Origin: Arcticimaribacter sp965277835
GTDB lineage: Bacteria > Bacteroidota > Bacteroidia > Flavobacteriales > Flavobacteriaceae
DNA: 64,000 nucleotides
Reading direction: 5' to 3'
Assembly (NCBI GenBank): GCA_965277835.1
Contig: OZ255841.1
Coordinates: 1,860,001-1,924,000 of the forward strand
Shown piece by piece: positions 44,930-53,600 of this stretch; within the stretch, counting starts at the first letter, position 1, and the number at the start of each line of letters is the position of its first letter. The position numbers were made by a program, and so were the translations under genes. The notes below the pieces were generated by a model. It searched no databases and was not told where the DNA came from. It saw nothing but the letters and a program-made list of their open reading frames with translations.

Positions 44930-45586
44930 TTAAAGGCTCATTTCGCGGACATCATTTGCGATAGTGAGCTTACCTTCGGTAGCTTTAACAACCTCTTCTA
45001 CTGTTACTCCAGGTGCAGTTTCTTTTAGTACAAAGCCCGAAGAATCTATTTCGATTACTGCCAAATTGGTGACAATTTTTTTTACACACTTAGTTCCTGT
45101 TAGTGGGAGGGAGCATTGTTTTAATAACTTTGATTCTCCAGCTCTATTGGTATGTAACATTGCAACTATTATATTTTTGGCAGAGGCAACTAAGTCCATA
45201 GCCCCTCCCATACCTTTTACCATTTTCCCTGGTATCTTCCAATTAGCAATATCTCCATTTTGCGAAACTTCCATGGCTCCTAGTACAGTTAGGTCAATAT
45301 GTTGCCCTCTAATCATAGCAAAGCTGGTTGCCGAGTCAAAGAAAGAAGCCCCTTTGAGTGCTGTTATGGTTTGTTTCCCTGCATTAATAATATCGGCATC
45401 TTCTTCTCCTTCGAATGGAAAAGGACCCATACCTAATACGCCATTTTCGCTTTGAAATTCTACTTCGATATTGTTTGGGATAAAATTGGCAACCAAGGTT
45501 GGAATACCAATACCTAAGTTTACGAAATAACCGTCTTTTAATTCTTTAGCAATTCTTTTTGCAATACCATTTTTGTCTAATGCCAT
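44930..45586 (-). CDS. scoB: 3-oxoacid CoA-transferase subunit B
   Basis: This 218-residue beta subunit has GIGIPTLVANFIP (about 25-37) and the catalytic glutamate Glu47 in QSENGVLGMGPFP. With an alpha subunit it moves CoA from succinyl-CoA to acetoacetate or a similar acid. The alpha subunit is usually the neighbour; here none is in the window. The upstream side is taken by 191 non-coding bases and the giant lipoprotein genes. No gene was found in that gap. Confidence 0.92.
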   Translation of the reverse strand: MALDKNGIAKRIAKELKDGYFVNLGIGIPTLVANFIPNNIEVEFQSENGVLGMGPFPFEGEEDADIINAGKQTITALKGASFFDSATSFAMIRGQHIDLTVLGAMEVSQNGDIANWKIPGKMVKGMGGAMDLVASAKNIIVAMLHTNRAGESKLLKQCSLPLTGTKCVKKIVTNLAVIEIDSSGFVLKETAPGVTVEEVVKATEGKLTIANDVREMSL

Positions 45587-45746
45587 AGGTTAAGATTTTG
45601 GTATATGGTTCTTGTCAAGTTAATACAATTACTAAGTTTACGCTTTGTTCTTTTAGAATTCTTATTTTATATATTAAAAGTACTTCAATTTTTAGGGAAT
45701 AAGAAATTATGTATAATAATATTTAAAGCATATTGACTATACTCTC

Positions 45747-45777
45747 ATCTTAAAATTATAAGATTCTAGGTTAGAAT
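45747..45777 (-). terminator. Two overlapping hairpins after the giant lipoprotein gene
   Basis: Inverted repeats ATCTTA/TAAGAT (45747-45764) and ATTCTA/TAGAAT (45763-45777) directly follow the stop codon at 45778. They overlap by two bases and could form alternative stems. No T run follows, so termination is uncertain. Confidence 0.35.
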
Positions 45778-48700
45778 TTAATTTACTACAATAGTCCCTG
45801 TAACAGTACTTGTAATAGTAAGAGTTGGTGCAATAGGAACATTTACTGTAATGATATAGTCATACGTTCCTGTAGCAGTGGGGGTTCCATCGATTCTTGC
45901 TGTAATATCCTCTTTAAACGCTGATGAAGCATCAAGAAAACTCATAGTAACCCCTGGGGGTAATCCACTATCTGTAGCAGTTAAACTCCGATTTCCACAA
46001 TCTGATGTAAATCTATATCTAACTATACTAATTGCGGTATTTTGTTTTACAGTCTGTGTTTGTGGACCGTTATCTACTGTCCCTAACATTTTACAAAGTG
46101 GATTTACTATAATAGTGCCCGAAATTGTAGTAGATGTACTGCCATCGCTTACTGTAATACCGTAGTTATAAGTGCCCAGGGCAGCATCTATTGTTGGTTT
46201 TCCACTAATTACTGCTTGGTTTTGTGTAGTATCAAAACTCATATTAGCCCATGTTGGTAATCCAGTAACAAGAGCGTTTAATGGTTTTCCACAATTAGAA
46301 CTAAATGTATAAGTAATAGGACTAATTGTGACACCACCTTGTTTTACAGTCTGTGTTTGTGCACCAGCACTTAGCATCCCCGAGACTTTACAAGCTATTA
46401 CATTAATAGTTCCTGATATTGTAGTTGATACCCCCCTCCCATCGTTTACTGTAATACCGTAGTTATAAGTACCCATGGCAGCAGCAGTAGTTGGTGTTCC
46501 ACTAATTACTGCTTGGTTTTGAGTAGTATCAAAACTCATAGTTACCCCTGTTGGTAATCCAGTAGCAGTAGCATTTAATGATCTTCCACACGATGAACTA
46601 AACGTATATGTAATAGGACTAATAGCAGAAGATTGCGTAGCAGTCTGTGTTTGCGCTCCAGCGCTTAGCATCCCCGAGACTTTACAAGCTATTACATTAA
46701 TAGTTCCTGATACTGTAGTAGATGTACTCCCATAGCTTACTGTAATACCGTAAATATAAGTACCCATGGTAGCCGCTGCTGTAGGCGCTCCACTAATATG
46801 AGCTTCATTAAACATAGGGTTAAAATACATAGTAAGCCCTGGAGGTAATCCAGTAACAGTAGCGTTTAATGGTTTCCCACAATTAGTAGAACTAAAATTA
46901 TAGCTAATAGCTTTAATAGCATTAGATTGCGTAACAGTCTGTGTTTGTGCACCAGCACTGCCAGCACTTAGCATCCCCGAGATTTTACAAGGCGGATTTA
47001 CTATAATAGCCCCCGAAATTATAGTTGATGTGCTCCCATCACTTACTGTAATACCGTAGTTATATGTACCCGATGCGGCAGCTGTTGGTGTTCCGCTAAT
47101 TACTGCTTGGTTTTGAGTAGAGTCGAAATTCATAGCGATTCCTGTTGGCAATCCAATAGCAATAGCGATTAATGGTTTTCTACAATTAGAACTAAATGCA
47201 TAAGTAACTGTACTAATAGCAGTAGATTGCGTAGCAGTCTGTGTTTGTGCACCAGTACTGGTAGTACTTAACATCCCCGAGACTTTACAAGCTACTACAT
47301 TGATGGTTCCTGATATTGTAGTTGATGTACTCCCATCGCTTACTGTAATACCGTAATTATAAGTACCCATGGCAGCAGCTACTGTTGGTGTTCCACTAAT
47401 TACTGCTTGGTTTTGAGTAGAATCGAAATTCATAGTAACTCCTGTTGGTAATCCAGTAGCAGTAGCGTTTAATGGTTTTCCACAATTAGAACTAAATATA
47501 TAAGTAACTGTGCTAATTGCGGTACTTTGTGTAGCAGTTTGTGTTTGTGCACCAGCACTGCTAGGACTTAGCATCCCCGAGACTTTACAGCTAATTAAAT
47601 TAATAGTTCCTGATATTGTAGTAGATGTACTCCCATCGCTTACTGTAATATCGTAGTTATAAATACCCATGGCAGAAGCTACTGTTGGTGTTCCACTAAT
47701 TACAAATTGATTATTAGCAAAATTTGAAGTAACTCCTGCTGGCAAATTACCACTTAAAGTATGAGTTAATGTTTTTCCACAATTAGAACTAAACGTATAG
47801 GTAATAGGACTAATAGCAGAAGATTGCGTAGCAGTCTGTGTTTGTGCACCAGCACTGGTAGTACTTAGCATCCCCGAGACTTTACAGCCAATTAAATTAA
47901 TAGTTCCTGAAATTGTAGTAGATGTACTCCCATCGCTTACTGTAACACCGTAGTTATAGGTACCCATGGCAGCAGCTACTGTTGGTGTTCCACTAATTAC
48001 AAATTGATTATTAGCGAAACTTGAAGTAACTCCTGTTGGCAAATTACCACTTAAAGTATGAGTTAATGTTTTTCCACACGATGAACTAAATGTATAGGTA
48101 ATAGGACTAATAGCAGAAGATTGCGTAGCAGTCTGTGTTTGTGCACCAGCACTGGTAGTACTTAGCATCCCCGAGACTTTACAGCCAATTACATTAATAG
48201 CTCCTGATATTGTAGTAGATGTACTTCCATCGCTTACTGTAATACCGTAGTTATATGTACCCATATTAGCAGCTACTGTTGGTGTTCCACTAATTATTGC
48301 TTGGTTTTGAGTAGAATCAAAATTCATAGTAACTCCTGTTGGTAATCCAGTAGCAGTAGCGTTTAATGTTTTTCCACACGATGAACTAAATGTATAGGTA
48401 ATAGGACTAATAGCAGTAGATTGCGTAGCAGTCTGTGTTTGTGCACCAGTACTTAACATCCCCGAGACTTTACAAGCGATTACATTGATAACTCCAGACA
48501 CAGTAAATGTTTGACTTGAATCATTTACTATAATACTATAGTTATACACCCCATCCGTAGCCGCTGTTGTAGGCGTTCCACTAATAACAGCTTGATTAAA
48601 TAAAGCGTTAAAAGACATGGTAACCCCTGGAGGTAAGCCATTAGCATTTGCAATTAAAGGATCATTACAATTATTGAACGAATATGTAACAGCATTAATA

Positions 48701-50607
48701 GCATTCGTTTGCGTTACGGTTTGGCTACTTGGGCCATTACTTAATGTTCCATTAATAAAGCAATTAGGTAAATCAGTTACTATAATAATACCCGTAACAG
48801 TAATTGATACATTAGAGGAATCTTGTACACTAATGGTATAGTTATAAGTTCCTGTTGCTGTATCAGTCAGTGTGGTTCCGCTAATTATAGCTTGGTTATT
48901 ACTAAACGCTAATGTAACTCCTGAAGGTAAGCCTGAGGCAGAAGCAGATAATGTTTTTTTACAAGCAGAGCTAAAGGTATATGTAACTGCACTAATAGCA
49001 CTGGTTTGTGTTACGTTTTGCGACTGAGGTCCACTAGTAAGTGATCCAGAGACTAAACAAAGTGGGTTTACACTAATACTCCCCCTAACCGAAGTAGAAG
49101 TAGAGGTATCATTTACTGTAATAACATAGTTAAAGTTACCGACGGCATTATTTGTAGGTACTCCACTGAGTACCGCTTGGTTGTTACTAAAGTTCATAGT
49201 AACCCCTGGAGGTAATCCAGTTGCAGATCCAGAAAGCACATTACCACAGCTATTAAATGTATAGGTTACTGTGCTAATAGCACTAGTTTGAGACACAACT
49301 TGTGATTGAGGCCCACTAGCAAGAATTCCTGAGAGATAACATCGTTCATTTACAATAATAACCCCTGCAATAGTAGTAGAAGCGCTACTACTTCTTGTAG
49401 TAATAGCATAGTTATAAGTCCCCGAGCTAGCAGCTGAGGGGGTTCCACTAATTATAGCTTTGTTGCTATTAAAGTTCATAGTAACCCCTGGAGGTAAACC
49501 AGATACAGAAGCAGACAATGAATCAGTACAAGTAGTACTAAAAGAATATGATACTATTTTAATAGCATTGGTCTGCGTTACAGTTTGAGTTTGTGGACCA
49601 TCTACTAGAGATGTAGCAACTCTACACTCTGCATTATTTGTAGGTGTGTTAGTGTTAGGGTCTTCACTTTCAACATAGCTTTTGTCTTTATCCCCTTCAA
49701 CAGGTTTAGGAGTAGCACATTGAGGCGATTTAAAAATGAATTTGATATAACTACTACTTACAGTTAGGTCTTCTAATACACCAAAATTTGTATTACCTAC
49801 AGTTAAAAACACATTATATGCTTCTCCAGTACTTTTCTGCGCATTATATATACCATTGATTATAGTTTGAGTATTAAACGTAAGCGTAAACGTGCCATCG
49901 ATTCTAAATACAACTTCAGACACCTCACATTGTAATGCGTTATTACTACTAGGTCTATTTTCAAAACTTTCTTCTCTAGGTCTTCGAATTCTCCATTTTC
50001 CAACAGCTTGAAACCCATTATTTAAAACATCCCCAATATTAGGGTCAACAATATTTATTATTTTTTCTTCAAAAGTGGCGGTTATCGTTTTTGATTCGTC
50101 AATGGTTACATCAATTTGATCAATAGTATCAGTAGACGCTCCCGACCAAGTATAAAACAGCCAACCGTCATCCGCAGCAGCACTAAGTTGAACGACATCT
50201 CCTGTGCTATATTCGTCCGTAGTAGTTCCAGTAGCTCTAGAGGATTTTGTAGTTTTTTGAATAACCTTTCCGTTACCTATTACATTAACTTTTAGGGTAT
50301 ATTTAATGACAGCGAAAGTGGCAGTGATATTAGCATCTTCAGATACTTTTACTGTTAAAGGGTTTGTGTCTCCTGACGCTCCACCTGTCCATCCTGTAAA
50401 CTGAAACCCATCTTTAGGGGTAGCTGTGATAGTAATATCGCTACCAGCCTCAAAAGATCCACCAGTAGTAGATACAGTTCCTTTGCTATCATCTTGAGTG
50501 CTAACAGTAACCTGAAACTTAGTAACAGCAACAGGAGTTGTTTCTACCGCATCCTTAGAACACGAAAGAACAATAAAAGCAAGAAATAGTACAATTTTCT
50601 TTAACAC
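45778..50607 (-). CDS. Giant repeat lipoprotein 1 (InlB-like repeats plus 13 Ig-like repeats)
   Basis: This 1609-residue protein has a lipoprotein signal (VLSC, Cys16, then SKD, similar to the surface-export signal of Bacteroidetes lipoproteins). Two InlB B-like repeats follow (about 30-180, FTGWTGG and FYTWSGA), then an unrecognised domain (about 185-320, with GKWRIRRP). Thirteen repeats of about 97 residues complete it, each with GLPxGVTMxF, ISGTPT and GTYNYxITVSD, the pattern of the He_PIG putative Ig domain. Each repeat has two cysteines. The start is GTG; an ATG two bases upstream opens only a two-codon frame. It begins 10 bases after the stop of its paralogue. A surface adhesin is likely; ligand unknown. 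Confidence 0.88.
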   Translation of the reverse strand: MLKKIVLFLAFIVLSCSKDAVETTPVAVTKFQVTVSTQDDSKGTVSTTGGSFEAGSDITITATPKDGFQFTGWTGGASGDTNPLTVKVSEDANITATFAVIKYTLKVNVIGNGKVIQKTTKSSRATGTTTDEYSTGDVVQLSAAADDGWLFYTWSGASTDTIDQIDVTIDESKTITATFEEKIINIVDPNIGDVLNNGFQAVGKWRIRRPREESFENRPSSNNALQCEVSEVVFRIDGTFTLTFNTQTIINGIYNAQKSTGEAYNVFLTVGNTNFGVLEDLTVSSSYIKFIFKSPQCATPKPVEGDKDKSYVESEDPNTNTPTNNAECRVATSLVDGPQTQTVTQTNAIKIVSYSFSTTCTDSLSASVSGLPPGVTMNFNSNKAIISGTPSAASSGTYNYAITTRSSSASTTIAGVIIVNERCYLSGILASGPQSQVVSQTSAISTVTYTFNSCGNVLSGSATGLPPGVTMNFSNNQAVLSGVPTNNAVGNFNYVITVNDTSTSTSVRGSISVNPLCLVSGSLTSGPQSQNVTQTSAISAVTYTFSSACKKTLSASASGLPSGVTLAFSNNQAIISGTTLTDTATGTYNYTISVQDSSNVSITVTGIIIVTDLPNCFINGTLSNGPSSQTVTQTNAINAVTYSFNNCNDPLIANANGLPPGVTMSFNALFNQAVISGTPTTAATDGVYNYSIIVNDSSQTFTVSGVINVIACKVSGMLSTGAQTQTATQSTAISPITYTFSSSCGKTLNATATGLPTGVTMNFDSTQNQAIISGTPTVAANMGTYNYGITVSDGSTSTTISGAINVIGCKVSGMLSTTSAGAQTQTATQSSAISPITYTFSSSCGKTLTHTLSGNLPTGVTSSFANNQFVISGTPTVAAAMGTYNYGVTVSDGSTSTTISGTINLIGCKVSGMLSTTSAGAQTQTATQSSAISPITYTFSSNCGKTLTHTLSGNLPAGVTSNFANNQFVISGTPTVASAMGIYNYDITVSDGSTSTTISGTINLISCKVSGMLSPSSAGAQTQTATQSTAISTVTYIFSSNCGKPLNATATGLPTGVTMNFDSTQNQAVISGTPTVAAAMGTYNYGITVSDGSTSTTISGTINVVACKVSGMLSTTSTGAQTQTATQSTAISTVTYAFSSNCRKPLIAIAIGLPTGIAMNFDSTQNQAVISGTPTAAASGTYNYGITVSDGSTSTIISGAIIVNPPCKISGMLSAGSAGAQTQTVTQSNAIKAISYNFSSTNCGKPLNATVTGLPPGLTMYFNPMFNEAHISGAPTAAATMGTYIYGITVSYGSTSTTVSGTINVIACKVSGMLSAGAQTQTATQSSAISPITYTFSSSCGRSLNATATGLPTGVTMSFDTTQNQAVISGTPTTAAAMGTYNYGITVNDGRGVSTTISGTINVIACKVSGMLSAGAQTQTVKQGGVTISPITYTFSSNCGKPLNALVTGLPTWANMSFDTTQNQAVISGKPTIDAALGTYNYGITVSDGSTSTTISGTIIVNPLCKMLGTVDNGPQTQTVKQNTAISIVRYRFTSDCGNRSLTATDSGLPPGVTMSFLDASSAFKEDITARIDGTPTATGTYDYIITVNVPIAPTLTITSTVTGTIVVN
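45781..48474. repeat. Variable repeat array of giant lipoprotein 1 (repeats 5-13)
   Basis: Nine in-frame repeats of about 285-310 bp. They mix several versions of the second half of the module: an ATGLPTGVTMNF version (repeats 5, 8 and 11, with 9 and 12 close to it) and an SGNLPTGVTSSF version (repeats 6 and 7). Neighbouring repeats are often nearly identical in their last 30 residues. Confidence 0.85.
48475..50607. repeat. Near-identical direct repeat, copy in giant lipoprotein 1
   Basis: These 2133 bases encode the signal, InlB-like repeats, middle domain and repeats 1-4. They correspond to 52694-54826, which has the same length and only scattered differences. One serine codon is extra here and one codon is extra at the start of the other copy. 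This high identity suggests recent duplication or continuing gene conversion. Confidence 0.88.
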
Positions 50608-50617
50608 ATGGTCGTTT

Positions 50618-53600
50618 TTAGTTTACTATAATAGTCCCTGTAACAGTATCTGAAAAAATAGTTGGTGAAACAGAATCACTTACTGTAATGATATAGTCAT
50701 AAGTTCCTGTAGTACTAGGTGGCCCACTAAGTACTGCTTGGTTTTGTGTAGTATCAAAACTCATATTAACCCCTGGTGGTAATCCACTATTTGTAGCACT
50801 TAGGGTATTTCCACAAGTTGTGTTAAATTTATAAGTAACTGTACTAATTGCGGTATTTTGTGTAGCAGTCTGTGTTTGTGGGCCGCTATCTAGCATCCCC
50901 GAGATTATACAATATGGAGTTACTATAATAGTTCCTGATATTGTAGTAGATGTACTCCCATCGCTTACTGTAATGCCGTAGTCATAAGTACCCAGGGCGG
51001 CAGCAGCAGTTGGTATTCCATGTATCTCGACAGAGTTATCAAGAGAACGAAGCCTTGGTGAGATTCCTGTAGGGAAGTTTACAAAAGAAGATATAGTTAA
51101 TTTTTTTCCACAATTAGAATTAAAGTTGTAGAAAACATTATTAATCGCAGTAAACTGTCTTACGGTCTCTATTTGTGCACCAAGACTGTTAGGACTTAGC
51201 ATCCCCCCCGAAACTTTACAAGCTATTATATTAATAGTTCCTGATATTGTAGTTGATGTACTCCCATCGCTTACTGTAATACCGTAGTTATAAGTACCCA
51301 TATTAGCAGTTGTAGAAGGCGTTCCACTAATTACAGCTTGGTTGCTATTAAAGTTCATAGTAACCCCTGGTGGTAATCCAGTAGCAAGAGCGGTTAATGG
51401 TTTCCCACAATTAGAACTAAACGTATATGTAATAGGACTAATAGCAGAAGATTGCGTAGCAGTCTGTGTTTGTGCACCAGCACTGCTAGTACTTAGCATC
51501 CCCGAGACTTTACAAGCTATTATATTGATAGTCCCCGAGATTGTAGTAGATGTAGATAAATCAGTTACTGTAATTTTATAGTTATAAGTACCCGATGCGG
51601 CAGTTGTTGGTGTTCCAAATACACGGACAGTATCGTTAGTGGTATCATACGATGCTGAGATTCCTGGGGGCAGGTTTTCTTGAGAAGATAAAGCCATTAA
51701 CTTCCCACAATTAGAATTAAACGCGTAGATAATTGTAGGAATCGCAGAAGATTGCGTAGCAGTCTGTGTTTGTGCACCAGCACTGCTAGTACTTAGCATC
51801 CCCGAGACTTTACAGCCAATTAAATTAATAGTTCCTGATATTGTAGTAGATGTACTCCCATCGCTTACTGTAATACCGTAGTTATAAGTGCCCATGGCAG
51901 CAGCTACTGTTGGTGTTCCACTAATTACTGCTTGGTTTTGAGTAGAATCGAAATTCATAGTAACTCCTGTTGGTAATCCAGTAGCAGTAGCGTTTAATGG
52001 TTTTCCACAATTAGAACTAAATATATAAGTAACTGTACTAATAGCAGTAGATTGTGTTGCGGTCTGTGTTTGCGCACCACTATCTAGCATCCCCGAGACT
52101 TTACAAGCTATTATATTGATAGTTCCTGATATTGTAGTAGATGTACTCCCATCGCTTACTGTAATACCGTAGTTATAAGTACCCGATGCAGCAATGCTTG
52201 GTGTTCCATTTATCTGGACAAAGTTGTTATTAATATCATACGTTGCTGTGATTCCTGGGGGCAAGTTTACATGAGAAGATAAAGCCATTGATTTTCCACA
52301 ATTAGAATTAAACGCGTAGAAAATTACAGGAATCGGAGAAGATTGCAATACGGTCTGTGTTTGTGCTCCAGTACTGATAGCACTTAGCATCCCCGAGACT
52401 TTACAAGCCACTACATTGATAGTTCCTGATATTGTAGTAGATGTACTCCCATCGCTTACTGTAACACCGTAGTTATAAGTACCCATAGCAGCAGCTACTG
52501 TTGGTGTTCCACTAATTACAAATTGATTATTAGCGAAACTTGAAGTAATTCCTGTTGGCAAATTACCACTTAAAGTATGAGTTAATGTTTTATTACAATT
52601 AGAACTAAACGTATATGTAATAGGACTAATAGCAGTAGATTGTGTAGCAGTCTGTGTTTGTGCACCAGTACTTAGCATCCCTGAGACCTTACAAGCGATT
52701 ACATTGATAACCCCAGACACAGTAAATGTTTGACTTGAATCATTTACTATAATACTATAGTTATACACGCCATCCGTAGCCGCTGTTGTAGGCGTTCCAC
52801 TAATAACAGCTTGATTAAATAAAGCGTTAAAAGACATAGTAACCCCTGGAGGTAAGCCATTAGCATTTGCAATTAAAGGATCATTACAATTGTTGAACGA
52901 ATATGTAACAGCATTAATAGCATTAGTTTGCGTTACGGTTTGGCTACTTGGACCATTACTTAATGTTCCATTAATAAAGCAATTAGGCAAATCAGTTACT
53001 ATAATAATACCCCTAACAGTAGTTGATACATTAGAGGAGTCTTGTACACTAATAGTATAGTTATAAGTTCCTGTTGCTGTATCAGTCAGTGTGGTTCCGC
53101 TAATTATAGCTTGGTTATTATTAAACGCTAATGTAACCCCTGAAGGTAAGCCTGAGGCAGAAGCAGATAATGTTTTTTTACAAGCAGAGCTAAAGGTATA
53201 TGTAATTGCACTAATAGCACTGGTTTGTGTTACGTTTTGCGACTGAGGTCCACTAGTAAGCGATCCAGAGACTAAACAAAGTGGGTTTACACTAATACTC
53301 CCCCTAACCGAAGTTGAAGTAGAGGTATCATTTACTGTAATGACATAGTTAAAGTTACCGACGGCATTACTTGTAGGCACTCCACTAAGTACCGCTTGGT
53401 TGTTACTAAAGTTCATAGTAACCCCTGGAGGCAATCCAGTTGCAGATCCAGAAAGCACATTACCACAGCTATTAAACGTATAGGTTACTGTGCTAATAGC
53501 ACTAGTTTGAGACACAACTTGTGATTGAGGCCCACTAGCAAGAATTCCTGAGAGATAACACCGTTCATTTACAATAATAACCCCTGCAATAGTAGTAGAA

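Noticed and set aside
44964..45455. Open frame of 163 codons opposite the CoA-transferase gene
   Set aside because: The opposite strand encodes a full scoB with catalytic motif; this frame has no recognisable feature.
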